Below are positions 27,390 to 35,624 of a stretch of 58,099 bases of DNA, piece after piece; the stretch's first letter is position 1; every line of letters begins with the position of its first letter. The position numbers and the translations under genes are program-made. The stretch spans positions 1 to 58,099 of the forward strand of contig NZ_FQZP01000010.1 in NCBI RefSeq assembly GCF_900142095.1, written 5' to 3'. Below the pieces are notes generated by a model. The model searched no databases. It was not told the DNA's origin and worked only from the letters and a program-made list of their open reading frames with translations. Source of the stretch: Thermoclostridium caenicola. Its GTDB lineage: Bacteria > Bacillota > Clostridia > DSM-8532.

Positions 27390-28017
27390 GAAGGATTTGC
27401 TTTTGTATGCTGTGACCGACAGGTCCTGGCTTGGTGGCGACACCCTCGCCCATGCTGTGGAGAAGGCACTCAAGGGTGGCGCAACCTTCATCCAGCTCAG
27501 GGAAAAAGAGCTGGCGTACGATAAATTCCTGGAAGAAGCCAGGGAAATAAAGGCTTTGTGCAAAAAATACGGCGTGCCCTTCCTGGTCAATGACAATGTG
27601 GACATCGCCCTGGCGGTGGATGCGGACGGCGTCCATGTGGGCCAGAGCGACATGGAGGCAGGAAATGTGCGCCGCCTCATTGGCCCGGATAAGATCCTGG
27701 GCGTCTCGGTGCAGACGGTGGAGCAGGCGCTTCTGGCAGAGCAGCGGGGCGCGGACTACCTGGGCGTGGGAGCCGTGTTCCCCACCGGTTCCAAGGCGGA
27801 CGCGGAAGAGGTGAGCCATGAAACCCTGAAGGAAATCTGCCGGGCTGTCAGGATTCCCGTGGTGGCCATCGGGGGTATCAGCAAGGATAATGTATTGGCC
27901 CTGTCAGGTACCGGCATTAGCGGGATTGCTGTGATCAGCGCCATATTTGCCCGGCCCGACATTGAAAAGGCAGCCGCTGAGCTGAAAGCACTGGCCGGAA
28001 AGTTGGTGATGCCATGA
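27376..28017 (+). CDS. thiE: Thiamine-phosphate synthase
   Basis: The 213-residue TIM-barrel enzyme joins hydroxymethylpyrimidine diphosphate and thiazole phosphate to thiamine phosphate. Family landmarks are FIQLREKEL, FLVNDNVDIALAVDADGVHVGQSD, LGVGAVFPTGSK and VVAIGGISKDN. It starts inside the end of thiM and its stop overlaps the following HAD gene by ATGA, so all three are translationally coupled. Confidence 0.95.
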   Translation: MKLDKKDLLLYAVTDRSWLGGDTLAHAVEKALKGGATFIQLREKELAYDKFLEEAREIKALCKKYGVPFLVNDNVDIALAVDADGVHVGQSDMEAGNVRRLIGPDKILGVSVQTVEQALLAEQRGADYLGVGAVFPTGSKADAEEVSHETLKEICRAVRIPVVAIGGISKDNVLALSGTGISGIAVISAIFARPDIEKAAAELKALAGKLVMP

Positions 28018-28670
28018 TCAGGGGTGCGATCTTTGACCTGGACGGTACCCTGCTGGATTCCATGCCCATCTGGGAGGACGCGGCAGAAAGATTTCTGAAC
28101 AGCCTGGGGATAGAAGCCGAACCCGGGCTTCGGCAGATCCTGTATCCCATGAGCATGACGGAAGGTGGCGAGTACCTGAAGAGCAGGTACCGACTGGAGC
28201 TGAGCGTTGATGAAATCGTAGCGGGTGTCAGCCACGTCATTGAGGATTTCTATGCCCATCAGGTTCAGCTGAAGGAAGGCGTGGGACAGTTTCTGGCAGG
28301 CCTTAAGCAGGCCGGCATCAAAATGGTGATAGCCACCTCCAATGACCGGCAGGTGTTTGAAGGCGCCCTGAAACGGCTGGGTGTGTTCGACTGTTTCGAC
28401 CAGATCTTTACCTGCTCAGAAATCGGTGTGGGCAAATCAAAGCCCGATATCTTCCTTGTGGCGGCCGAGTTCATGGGGACGCTCCCGGAGGAGACCTGGG
28501 TTTTTGAAGACGCGCTGTATGCCATCCAGACAGCCAAAAACGCCGGTTTCAGAACGGCCGGGGTCTATGATTCCTGCAGCGCCGGTGACTGGGAGGAGAT
28601 TAAGCGGGTCAGCGATATCCACATGGAGAAGATGGATATCCGGTTCTTCCTGGAGAAGGCATCCGCTTAA
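28014..28670 (+). CDS. HAD-superfamily phosphatase in the thiamine operon
   Basis: The 218-residue HAD subfamily IA protein has the nucleophile motif FDLDGTLLDSMPIW (Asp8 and Asp10), an alpha-helical cap, motif II VIATSNDR and the metal-binding FEDALYAIQTAKNAG with a GKSKPD lysine motif. It overlaps thiE by four bases and precedes thiD, so it is firmly part of the TPP-riboswitch operon. The position suggests a phosphatase acting on thiamine monophosphate or on an intermediate of the salvage pathway. This is inference; HAD sequences do not reveal substrates. It is related in fold to, but distinct from, pgmB at 16890. Confidence 0.85.
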   Translation: MIRGAIFDLDGTLLDSMPIWEDAAERFLNSLGIEAEPGLRQILYPMSMTEGGEYLKSRYRLELSVDEIVAGVSHVIEDFYAHQVQLKEGVGQFLAGLKQAGIKMVIATSNDRQVFEGALKRLGVFDCFDQIFTCSEIGVGKSKPDIFLVAAEFMGTLPEETWVFEDALYAIQTAKNAGFRTAGVYDSCSAGDWEEIKRVSDIHMEKMDIRFFLEKASA

Positions 28671-28747
28671 TACCTTTCGGAACCAAGCGACATCTTGATC
28701 TCATAGAGGCCGGAGAAATTAACATGAAAAGATGGAGTGAAAGCGAT

Positions 28748-29542
28748 ATGAGAACAGCATTGACGATAGCGGGCAGCGATTCCAGCGGGGGTGCCGGCAT
28801 CCAGGCCGATATCAAGACCATGACCGCCAACGGCGTATATGCCATGAGCGCCATCACCGCGCTGACCGCACAGAATACCCTGGGCGTTACTGACATCATG
28901 GAGGTAACCCCGGAATTTTTGGGCAAGCAGCTGGACTGCATTTTTACCGATATCTTTCCGGACGCGGTCAAGGTCGGAATGGTTGCGTCGGTCGGGCTGA
29001 TTAAGACCATATCGGAGAAGCTGGCCTTTTACCAGGCAAAAAACATTGTTGTGGATCCGGTTATGGTTTCTACAAGCGGTTCGAAGCTTATCCGTGACGA
29101 TGCCATCGAGGCTTTGAAAAACAGCCTGTTCCGCCAGGCGGTGGTCCTGACGCCCAATATTCCCGAAGCGGAAGTCCTGGCAGGTATTCCTATCGAAACT
29201 GAGGACGATATGCTCAAGGCTGCTGCAATCATCGGGGATGAATACGGGTGCGCCGTTCTGGTTAAGGGCGGGCATTGCATGAGCCATGCCAATGATCTGC
29301 TGTACCACAAGGGCCGGTTCAAGTGGTTCACGGGGGAGCGGGTTGATAACCCCAACACCCATGGAACCGGATGCACCCTGTCCAGCGCCATCGCCTGCGG
29401 CCTTGCGAAAGGCATGGACCTGGAAACATCCATCCGGATGGCGAAGGATTATGTGGCGGGCGCGTTGAAGGCCATGCTGGATCTGGGCAAGGGAAGCGGG
29501 CCGCTCAACCATATGTGGCAGATGGGCAACACAGGGCAATAA
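28748..29542 (+). CDS. thiD: Hydroxymethylpyrimidine / phosphomethylpyrimidine kinase
   Basis: The 264-residue ribokinase-fold enzyme carries out the two phosphorylations that make hydroxymethylpyrimidine diphosphate. TIAGSDSSGGAGIQADIKT is the diagnostic N terminus; VDPVMVSTSGSKL and NTHGTGCTLSSAIA (catalytic Cys) follow. The start at 28748 matches the usual family opening and has GGAG ten bases upstream; an ATG at 28724 with its own weak site is an alternative giving eight extra residues. It is the last gene of the operon and is followed by a terminator. Confidence 0.95.
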   Translation: MRTALTIAGSDSSGGAGIQADIKTMTANGVYAMSAITALTAQNTLGVTDIMEVTPEFLGKQLDCIFTDIFPDAVKVGMVASVGLIKTISEKLAFYQAKNIVVDPVMVSTSGSKLIRDDAIEALKNSLFRQAVVLTPNIPEAEVLAGIPIETEDDMLKAAAIIGDEYGCAVLVKGGHCMSHANDLLYHKGRFKWFTGERVDNPNTHGTGCTLSSAIACGLAKGMDLETSIRMAKDYVAGALKAMLDLGKGSGPLNHMWQMGNTGQ

Positions 29543-29575
29543 AGGATTTTACGTGAAACCATATTGCGGGTATAG

Positions 29576-29628
29576 AAAAAATCTCTTCCGGTTAGGATGA
29601 TGTTTGGACTGCCGGGGGAGATTTTTTT
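29576..29628 (+). terminator. Intrinsic terminator after thiD
   Basis: AAAAAATCTC (29576-29585) pairs with GAGATTTTTT (29618-29627), with an additional CCGG/CCGG pairing inside the loop, ending in a seven-T run. Confidence 0.75.
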
Positions 29629-29758
29629 ATCGGGATGGGTAAGTATGGATCAGACAGCCTGATGGACTTCCGAGGCGACAGACCTGTATGGTTTGCCATC
29701 ATATGATTCAGATTTGCCATAAAGATCTTTAGTTCATCGTATGAAGGAGGGTTGAACC

Positions 29759-30373
29759 ATGAGTGATGTGAAACTGGCGGTGATCTATTACAGCATGGGC
29801 GGAACCAACTACCAGCTGGCAAAATGGGCCGCTGAAGGCGGCAAGGAGGCCGGGGCTGAAGTGAGATTGCTCAAGGTCCGCGAGCTGGCCCCGCAGTCCG
29901 TAATCGACAACAATCCGGTTTGGAAAGCCTATCTTGAAGCCACGAAAGATATACCCGAAGCAACAACCGACGATTTGGACTGGGCGGACGCGATCATTTT
30001 CAGCACACCCACCCGCTTCGGCGTTATGGCCTCCCAGATGAAACAGTTTCTGGATACGACCGGAGGCCTCTGGGCCCAGGGCAAGACGGTCAACAAAGTG
30101 GTAAGTGCCATGTCCTCCGCTCAGAACCCCCACGGCGGCCAGGAAGCGACCATACTGTCCATCTATACCATGATGTGCCATTGGGGGGCCATCATCGTGC
30201 CGCCCGGATTTACCGATCCGGTTATTTTTGAAGCCGGCGGGAATCCCTATGGGACAACGGTAACGGTGGATGAAGACGGGAAAATGGTTGAAAACGTCGA
30301 GGCCGCGGTGAAGCACCAGGCAAGACGCACCGTCACCGTAGCCCGCTGGCTCAGGAAAGGCAGAGAATGTTGA
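29759..30373 (+). CDS. wrbA: NAD(P)H:quinone oxidoreductase, WrbA-like flavodoxin-fold protein
   Basis: The 204-residue protein has a flavodoxin fold with an FMN phosphate loop near YYSMGGTNYQLAKW (residues 10-23), STPTRFGVMASQMKQFLDTT in the middle and a SAQNPHGGQEATILS segment, all typical of WrbA / type IV quinone oxidoreductases. It should reduce quinones with two electrons, protecting against oxidative stress. GAAGGAGG precedes the ATG. It is a single gene ending at a bidirectional terminator. Confidence 0.9.
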   Translation: MSDVKLAVIYYSMGGTNYQLAKWAAEGGKEAGAEVRLLKVRELAPQSVIDNNPVWKAYLEATKDIPEATTDDLDWADAIIFSTPTRFGVMASQMKQFLDTTGGLWAQGKTVNKVVSAMSSAQNPHGGQEATILSIYTMMCHWGAIIVPPGFTDPVIFEAGGNPYGTTVTVDEDGKMVENVEAAVKHQARRTVTVARWLRKGREC

Positions 30374-30423
30374 AAGCGCAGCGCGGTATCTTGTTGAGCA
30401 AGCGGGATGACAAGTGAAAGCAA

Positions 30424-30475
30424 AACCTCCATTGCCGGTTACCCGATGGCTGACAATGGAGGTTTATTTCTTTCG
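30424..30475. terminator. Bidirectional terminator between wrbA and the small minus-strand gene
   Basis: AACCTCCATTG (30424-30434) pairs with CAATGGAGGTT (30454-30464); T-rich sequence follows on the plus strand and the complementary TTTTGC on the minus strand. The flanking genes converge. Confidence 0.75.
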
Positions 30476-30481
30476 GTTATT

Positions 30482-30736
30482 TCAGTTGAGATCAATGTAT
30501 TTTGCGGTTACGCCTTCTACGCTGTTGAGCTCTTCGACCAGGGCCTCAACATCCTCCTTTTTACCGTAGGGCTGCAGGATGATGATCCCGTCGTTTGAAC
30601 AGGCGTTTTCGCCTACCTCGTGCAATCCCAGGCGCGTTTTGATTTTGCATCCGTTCCTTGTGAGCACTTCCTGGAACTTGACGGCGTTGTTCACCCGGTT
30701 ATCCAGCCGGATGCCGATGATATAATAGCAAGACAT
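30482..30736 (-). CDS. Small ferredoxin-fold (ACT-like) protein, similar to iron-only hydrogenase system regulators
   Basis: The 84-residue protein has alternating strand and helix patterns of a ferredoxin-like or ACT fold: YYIIGIRLDNR, a helix, IKTRLGLHEVG, IIILQPYG, a helix and ending in VTAKYIDL. Its order, the TRLGLHE motif and the length resemble the TM1266-type putative iron-only hydrogenase regulators, but it carries extra Cys residues (CACS-like NACSND). GGGGAGG lies seven bases before the ATG. It is a single gene; a regulator or small-molecule sensor role is inference. Confidence 0.7.
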   Translation of the reverse strand: MSCYYIIGIRLDNRVNNAVKFQEVLTRNGCKIKTRLGLHEVGENACSNDGIIILQPYGKKEDVEALVEELNSVEGVTAKYIDLN

Positions 30737-31033
30737 GATAATTCCTCCCCATCACCAATGCATGTTCTATACCATTATACCCATCCATGCCATTCGTAAA
30801 CAAAGGCTTTCCTGCAAGGAAGTCCGGGTGTCTTGTAGCCATGCGCCAGATATCCGGAAAGCATCCTGCTGCCCTGGTTGGACGGAAGCAGCCCCGGAGA
30901 TGCGGCAAGGGGAGAGGGGATAGTCATGGAAATGTAACTGAAATGTTAATCCGATCATGACAAAATATAGTACAATATAATAGAGGTTGGATTTCCGGGA
31001 GAGCCATCTGTGAAATGCCAAGGAGGCATGGTC
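30737..31033. other. Intergenic stretch before the second solute-binding protein
   Basis: No gene seen. A TATAAT-like box occurs near 30976 in an AT-rich tract, but no -35 box at a good distance could be assigned. Confidence 0.3.
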
Positions 31034-32509
31034 ATGAAACGGGTTATACATCTGATTGTTGCAATCCTTCTTTGCCTGAGCCTGGTAAGTTGCTCATCCG
31101 TACAAAACACGCCTATACCCTCCCCAACGCCCGAGGCGGCGCAGGAAAACCAAGGAACAGAAGTAGAGCCAATTGATGAGAATACCGGGCAGGGAGAGGA
31201 ACAGGAAAAGATTATCCGTATTTTTTGCTATAACGATGAGGTTAAGCAAATCATAGAAAAGTTCATGGAACTTCATCCGGACTTTGGGTATGACATAAAG
31301 ATCATCACCGAATACGCCTTCGGCTGCATCGATCGCAGTGTGATTGTCAACAATCTGATGAACGGGGCCTATGATATGGAACCCCCCGATATGTTCAGCA
31401 TCGAGGTCGATTATATCTATCCCTATACCCACGGAAGCAATTACCGGTTTGCAGCGCCCTACGAGGAGCTGGGTATCGACGTAGACACGCTTGTCAAGGA
31501 GGCCGGCATTCCCAGGTACATGGTGGAAGCAGGGACCAACAGGGATGGCAAACTGGTGGCACTGGGTTACCAAAACTACGCGGGAGCATTCATCTATCGC
31601 CGCTCCATTGCCAAGAAGGTGTGGGGAACCGACGATCCGGATGTGATAGGGAATATCATCGGCCCGGGCTGGGACAAATTCCTGAAAGCGGCGGCTGATC
31701 TCAAAGCAAAGGGATACGGTATCTGCTCCGGTATCGAGGATATCTGGATGCCCTTTGAAAGGAACTCGGAGCAGGGGTGGATAAAGGACGGCGATATTGT
31801 GATTGATCCCAAACGGGAAGCCTTTCTTGATTATGCCCGTATCCTGGTTGAAAACGGTTATACCAACAATACTGCATCATGGAGCGATGAATGGTATTCC
31901 GATATGCGGGGTGAAGGGAAAAAGCAAATCTTCGGGTTCTTCGGGCCAGTTTGGTTTGTCCATTACATTCTCGAAAGCTATAGCGGTGGTGAAAAACCCG
32001 GGGAAGGGACATACGGCGACTGGGCCGTGTGTGATCCGCCGGAAGGCTTTTTCTGGGCAGGCCCCATGATTCTGGCCAATAAGAACACGAAGCACAAGGA
32101 AGCGGTGGGCGAGATCATCCGCTGGATCACCCTGGATACATCGGAGAGCGGATTACAGTATTTATGGGCAACCGGTGCCTTTGGTGAAAAAAGGGATTTG
32201 CCCGCAGCTGCCGCTGTGGCAGGAAAGCTGGAATGCCGGACGGTTTTTATGGGGGGACAGGATCTTTTTGAAGCCTACCTTTCAGCCTCAGAGCATGCCA
32301 GAGGCATGGGCCTGTCGGAACATGACGATTATATCAGCCACGAGTTTATCCAGGAAGCCATGGCGTATGCGAATGGGCAGAAATCCCGGAACGAGGCCAT
32401 CGAAGACTTTAAAAAAAATGCGGCCGACAGGTATGCATGGTTTTCCGGATTGCTGAAAAAGGAAAGCACAGGAACCGGGCAGAATGACGGCAGTCGTGCC
32501 GGGGATTAG
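31034..32509 (+). CDS. Orphan extracellular solute-binding lipoprotein, paralogue of the protein at 17736-19166
   Basis: The 491-residue protein has a lipoprotein signal with lipobox LVSC (Cys19), a Pro/Glu/Gln-rich linker to about 60, and a family 1 solute-binding fold. It shares FIYRRSIAKKVWGTDDPDVI, GWDKFLKAAADLKAKGYGI, GDWAVCDPPEG and RWITLDTSESGLQYLWATG with the other orphan, so they are clear paralogues. No ABC permease or ATPase lies nearby. The start at 31034 is fixed by AAGGAGG seven bases upstream. It converges on the ROK gene. Ligand unknown. Confidence 0.82.
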   Translation: MKRVIHLIVAILLCLSLVSCSSVQNTPIPSPTPEAAQENQGTEVEPIDENTGQGEEQEKIIRIFCYNDEVKQIIEKFMELHPDFGYDIKIITEYAFGCIDRSVIVNNLMNGAYDMEPPDMFSIEVDYIYPYTHGSNYRFAAPYEELGIDVDTLVKEAGIPRYMVEAGTNRDGKLVALGYQNYAGAFIYRRSIAKKVWGTDDPDVIGNIIGPGWDKFLKAAADLKAKGYGICSGIEDIWMPFERNSEQGWIKDGDIVIDPKREAFLDYARILVENGYTNNTASWSDEWYSDMRGEGKKQIFGFFGPVWFVHYILESYSGGEKPGEGTYGDWAVCDPPEGFFWAGPMILANKNTKHKEAVGEIIRWITLDTSESGLQYLWATGAFGEKRDLPAAAAVAGKLECRTVFMGGQDLFEAYLSASEHARGMGLSEHDDYISHEFIQEAMAYANGQKSRNEAIEDFKKNAADRYAWFSGLLKKESTGTGQNDGSRAGD

Positions 32510-32559
32510 GAGCAGATGCTCCCATCAGCCCTGTCTGCCCGAATCCATGAAGCGGATAC

Positions 32560-33708
32560 CTATATGGTGTCAAGAAACTTTTTAACAAGTGTCAGGGCCG
32601 CGCCAAGCTGGGTGGACTTTTCCCCGTACCGGCTGATCCGGAACCTGAAGGATGGTGTGTCGAAAGCGCACTGTTCCTTAACATAATTGGTCAGCATCTC
32701 GATATCGTCCTGGTTCATGAACTGGAGCAGATAGCCGCCCAGGATGAAATCGCAGTCTACGACCATGCGGATGTTGTCAACGGTGATGGCCAGATTTTTA
32801 AGGTAGGTCCGCCAGATCTTGGAGCAGCGGGGATCCCCTGCGTGCACGCGCCGGAAAAACTCATCAAGTTCCATGTTTGCCATGTTTTTCAGGCTGCCGG
32901 CGGAGCAGTAGGTTTCAACGCATCCCTGTTTGCCGCAGTAACAGAGAGGGCCGTCGGGGCGCAGGCACATATGCTCGATGATGCCGCTGCCCAGTTCACG
33001 CCCCTGCACCACCTCGCCGTTGATGATGAGAATGCCGCCGAAATTGCGGTTCAGGGATAAATACACGGCATTTTCGATTTTATTCTGCCAGAGGGCGGCG
33101 GCAGCGGCGGCTTCGGTATCGTGGATCAGATGGCAGGGCAGATCGATATATTTCTGGTAGGTGGCGCGCGTCACCCCGGTGCATTGCAGGATTTCCGCAA
33201 AGGTGATGGTCTCGCCGTCATGGGAGACCAGGCCCTGGAGGGCGATGCAGACGCCCAGCAGACGATCGGAAGGATAGGGAAGGCTTTTGGCAAAGTCGTT
33301 GATCCAGTTCCCCAGGCGTTCATAATAGCTCTCGGAATTTTCAAAACGCACGGGCAGAGTGTCTTCCCGGAGGATGTTGCCGTAGAGATCCACAGCCACA
33401 ATCTGGGAGCATTCCTTTAAAACCTCCACGCCTATCGCGATGCGCGCTTTCTCATTGCAGTGGATGATCTGGGCCTTTCTTCCGCCCGTGGATTCATATT
33501 CGCCGTTCTTCTCCACAAGCCCAAGCCTGATGAATTCGTTGAGATTTTGCGTAATGGTCGGCAGGCTGAGGCTGAGCGCTTCCGCAATGGCCTGCTTGGA
33601 TGTTTGTCGGGACTCGTAAATATAGGTATATACTTTCTTGCGGTTCAACTTTTTTAATTCGGTTGGCGTAAGTTTTTTTTCTGTGGGGTTTATTACCGCT
33701 CTGCCCAT
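32560..33708 (-). CDS. ROK-family transcriptional repressor (NagC/XylR type)
   Basis: The 382-residue protein has an N-terminal winged helix (about 20-75, KQAIAEALSLSLPTITQNL) and a ROK sugar-kinase-like domain. The zinc motif CYCGKQGCVETYC (CXCGXXGCXE) is intact; the phosphate-binding loop is not kinase-like, fitting a repressor. GGGAGG lies seven bases before the ATG. It is divergent from the zinc alcohol dehydrogenase gene and probably controls it; the effector should be a sugar or sugar phosphate. Confidence 0.88.
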   Translation of the reverse strand: MGRAVINPTEKKLTPTELKKLNRKKVYTYIYESRQTSKQAIAEALSLSLPTITQNLNEFIRLGLVEKNGEYESTGGRKAQIIHCNEKARIAIGVEVLKECSQIVAVDLYGNILREDTLPVRFENSESYYERLGNWINDFAKSLPYPSDRLLGVCIALQGLVSHDGETITFAEILQCTGVTRATYQKYIDLPCHLIHDTEAAAAAALWQNKIENAVYLSLNRNFGGILIINGEVVQGRELGSGIIEHMCLRPDGPLCYCGKQGCVETYCSAGSLKNMANMELDEFFRRVHAGDPRCSKIWRTYLKNLAITVDNIRMVVDCDFILGGYLLQFMNQDDIEMLTNYVKEQCAFDTPSFRFRISRYGEKSTQLGAALTLVKKFLDTI

Positions 33709-33766
33709 GGGTGGACCTCCCGGATAACGTAAAGCATACTAATCATACTTAATTTGGCTAATTATT

Positions 33767-33795
33767 ATATTAATAGAATGCAACAATATTGTCAA
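33767..33795 (-). promoter_or_regulatory. Promoter of the ROK gene
   Basis: On the minus strand TTGACA (33790-33795) and TAATAT (33767-33772) are 17 bases apart, 59 bases upstream of the start codon. Confidence 0.65.
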
Positions 33796-33890
33796 AAGCC
33801 CGCCTGATGCACGAAGCAAAGATAAAGCCGCAAATTTTTCCGGCTCAGCGGATATTTGGCCGGGGTGGACTGACAGAACAAGCAAGCCTG

Positions 33891-33919
33891 TTGAAAACGG
33901 GTTACCATTGTGTTACAAT
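33891..33919 (+). promoter_or_regulatory. Promoter of the zinc alcohol dehydrogenase gene
   Basis: TTGAAA (33891-33896) and TACAAT (33914-33919) are 17 bases apart, leaving a leader of about 120 bases. The rest of the 33709-34044 gap holds no gene that can be supported. Confidence 0.6.
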
Positions 33920-34044
33920 GGACTGGGTTAAGGAAAAACACTTTATAAAAGTAACATTATTAAAGATTGGATCAAGAAAGAGCGCTGAGCGTTACAAGGT
34001 CTTTCTTTTGGAATTGCAATTTGATGAAAAGCGGGGGAGGAAAC

Positions 34045-35067
34045 ATGAAGGGGACCTATTTTCTTGGAAATAAGCGATTTGAAACCCGGGAGATTCCGAG
34101 CCGCGACCTGGCTCCCGACGAAGTTCTCGTGAGGGTGGCAGCCTGCGGTGTTTGCGGAACCGATGTCCATATTTACCACGGCAGCAAGGGCTCTGCCGAG
34201 GTGACACCGCCTGTGATTCTTGGCCATGAGTTTTCCGGTGTGGTTGAGAAGGTTGGCAGCGCGGTGGATAAGGTAGCGGTAGGGGATCATGTTTCGGTCG
34301 ATCCCAACATCTACTGCGGGAGATGCCATTTCTGCGGAATCGGGAAGAAGCAGATGTGTACGAATCTCTTTGCCGTCGGCGTCAACCGCGACGGGGGATT
34401 TGCGGAATACTGCTATGTTCCCCAGTCCCAGTGCTACAAGCTGGATAAATCCGTGCCCCTTGAAAATGGTGCCATGGCTGAGCCTCTGGCCTGCTGCCTG
34501 CACGGTATAGACCGGCTGAACATGAGGCAGGGCGATACCGTTTGCGTTGTCGGTGGAGGTCCAATTGGGCTGATGATGGTGCAGTTGGCGAAACTTTCGG
34601 GCGCATCCAGGGTTGTTCTGAGCGAACCGGTCCAGCATCGCCGGGAGATCGGCCTTTCGGTTGGCGCCGATTATGTGGTGGATCCTGTCAATGAATCACT
34701 GCCCCAGAGGCTTCAGGAATTGCTGGGCACCCAGGGTACCGATGTGGTCATCGAGTGCGTGGGGAACGTCATAGCTACCGGCCAGGCCATTGAGGCTGCC
34801 AAGCACGGTGGAACCGTGCTGCTCTTCAGCGTGCCCAAGGTGGGATCGGTCTATCCCCTGAGCCTGGATGATGTTTTCCATAAAGAACTGACCATCATGG
34901 GTTCAAAGATCAATCCGGACACCCATGAACGGGCGGTGCAGCTCATCAACAGCGGGCGTATCCAGCTGAAGCCTTTGATCACACACCGTTACCCGATTGA
35001 TCAGCTTGAAGAAGCCATATTGATGCAGATGTCGGATGAATCCATCAAGGTGATTGTCGGGGGCTGA
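34045..35067 (+). CDS. Zinc-dependent medium-chain alcohol/polyol dehydrogenase
   Basis: The 340-residue enzyme has the catalytic zinc site (Cys in GVCGTDVHIYHG, His-Glu in LGHEFSG), the four-cysteine structural zinc loop CGRCHFCGIGKKQMC, and a Rossmann fold with VVGGGPIGLMMVQLAK. It belongs to the sorbitol/threonine dehydrogenase-like branch and should oxidise a polyol or secondary alcohol with NAD(P). The start at 34045 is set by GGGGGAGG six bases upstream; earlier in-frame codons lack a site. It is divergent from a ROK repressor, which points to a sugar-alcohol substrate; the exact one is unknown. Confidence 0.88.
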   Translation: MKGTYFLGNKRFETREIPSRDLAPDEVLVRVAACGVCGTDVHIYHGSKGSAEVTPPVILGHEFSGVVEKVGSAVDKVAVGDHVSVDPNIYCGRCHFCGIGKKQMCTNLFAVGVNRDGGFAEYCYVPQSQCYKLDKSVPLENGAMAEPLACCLHGIDRLNMRQGDTVCVVGGGPIGLMMVQLAKLSGASRVVLSEPVQHRREIGLSVGADYVVDPVNESLPQRLQELLGTQGTDVVIECVGNVIATGQAIEAAKHGGTVLLFSVPKVGSVYPLSLDDVFHKELTIMGSKINPDTHERAVQLINSGRIQLKPLITHRYPIDQLEEAILMQMSDESIKVIVGG

Positions 35068-35130
35068 AAGAATAACATTCTTTTTCTCGTATGACCGCCG
35101 GGATTTCTGCCCGGGGGCATGGGGGGGGGG

Positions 35131-35159
35131 AAGGGGACCCATACGGAGTCCCCTTTTTT
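35131..35159 (+). terminator. Intrinsic terminator after the alcohol dehydrogenase gene, preceded by a G10 tract
   Basis: AAGGGGAC (35131-35138) pairs with GTCCCCTT (35148-35155), followed by TTTTTA. Directly upstream is an uninterrupted run of ten G (35121-35130). Confidence 0.75.
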
Positions 35160-35275
35160 ATGTTCAGATTGTGAAGGCCTTTTGCCTGACGCAAAAAGCT
35201 GCGGGACGGTATGCATGGTATAATAAATATATAGGCCACGATAAGACCATCTTGTGTAAACGGGGGTGAACGCCT

Positions 35276-35539
35276 ATGCGCCGCTGCGAACATTGCGGCA
35301 GGAACTATTATTACGATAACTGTCCCTATTGCGAGCTGATGTCCGGGCAAGAGTCCGGCAGGAAAGCCGCGTTTCTCAGCGGTCAGGGCTACTTCTGGAT
35401 CGTCATCATCATAATGGGCTTTATCGCGGCCGTTATAAATCCCTCATCCATTATCCCCCTGGCAGGCGTGGCAGGGCTTATCTGGGTTGTATCAAGGCTG
35501 GGCAGCCAAAGCCGGAAAAACAGGCAAAGAAAGCGTTGA
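35276..35539 (+). CDS. Small zinc-ribbon membrane protein
   Basis: The 87-residue protein begins with a zinc ribbon (CEHCGRNYYYDNCPYC, four Cys in CX2C...CX2C) followed by two hydrophobic segments (about 38-53 and 58-73) and a basic tail. A GGGGGTG site precedes the ATG. It stands alone between two terminators. Function unknown; the layout resembles many short zinc-ribbon membrane proteins of Firmicutes. Confidence 0.75.
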   Translation: MRRCEHCGRNYYYDNCPYCELMSGQESGRKAAFLSGQGYFWIVIIIMGFIAAVINPSSIIPLAGVAGLIWVVSRLGSQSRKNRQRKR

Positions 35540-35564
35540 AATGATCGAAGCATTCAAGATATGC

Positions 35565-35599
35565 AAAGGAGGCATCCCGGGAAGGATGCCTCCTTTTTT
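35565..35599. terminator. Terminator between the zinc-ribbon gene and the NhaC-family gene
   Basis: AAAGGAGGCATCC (35565-35577) pairs perfectly with GGATGCCTCCTTT (35584-35596), then TTTTT. The flanking genes converge. Confidence 0.85.
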
Positions 35600-35624
35600 A
35601 TGGACATGTTTGCAGTGAAAAGTC

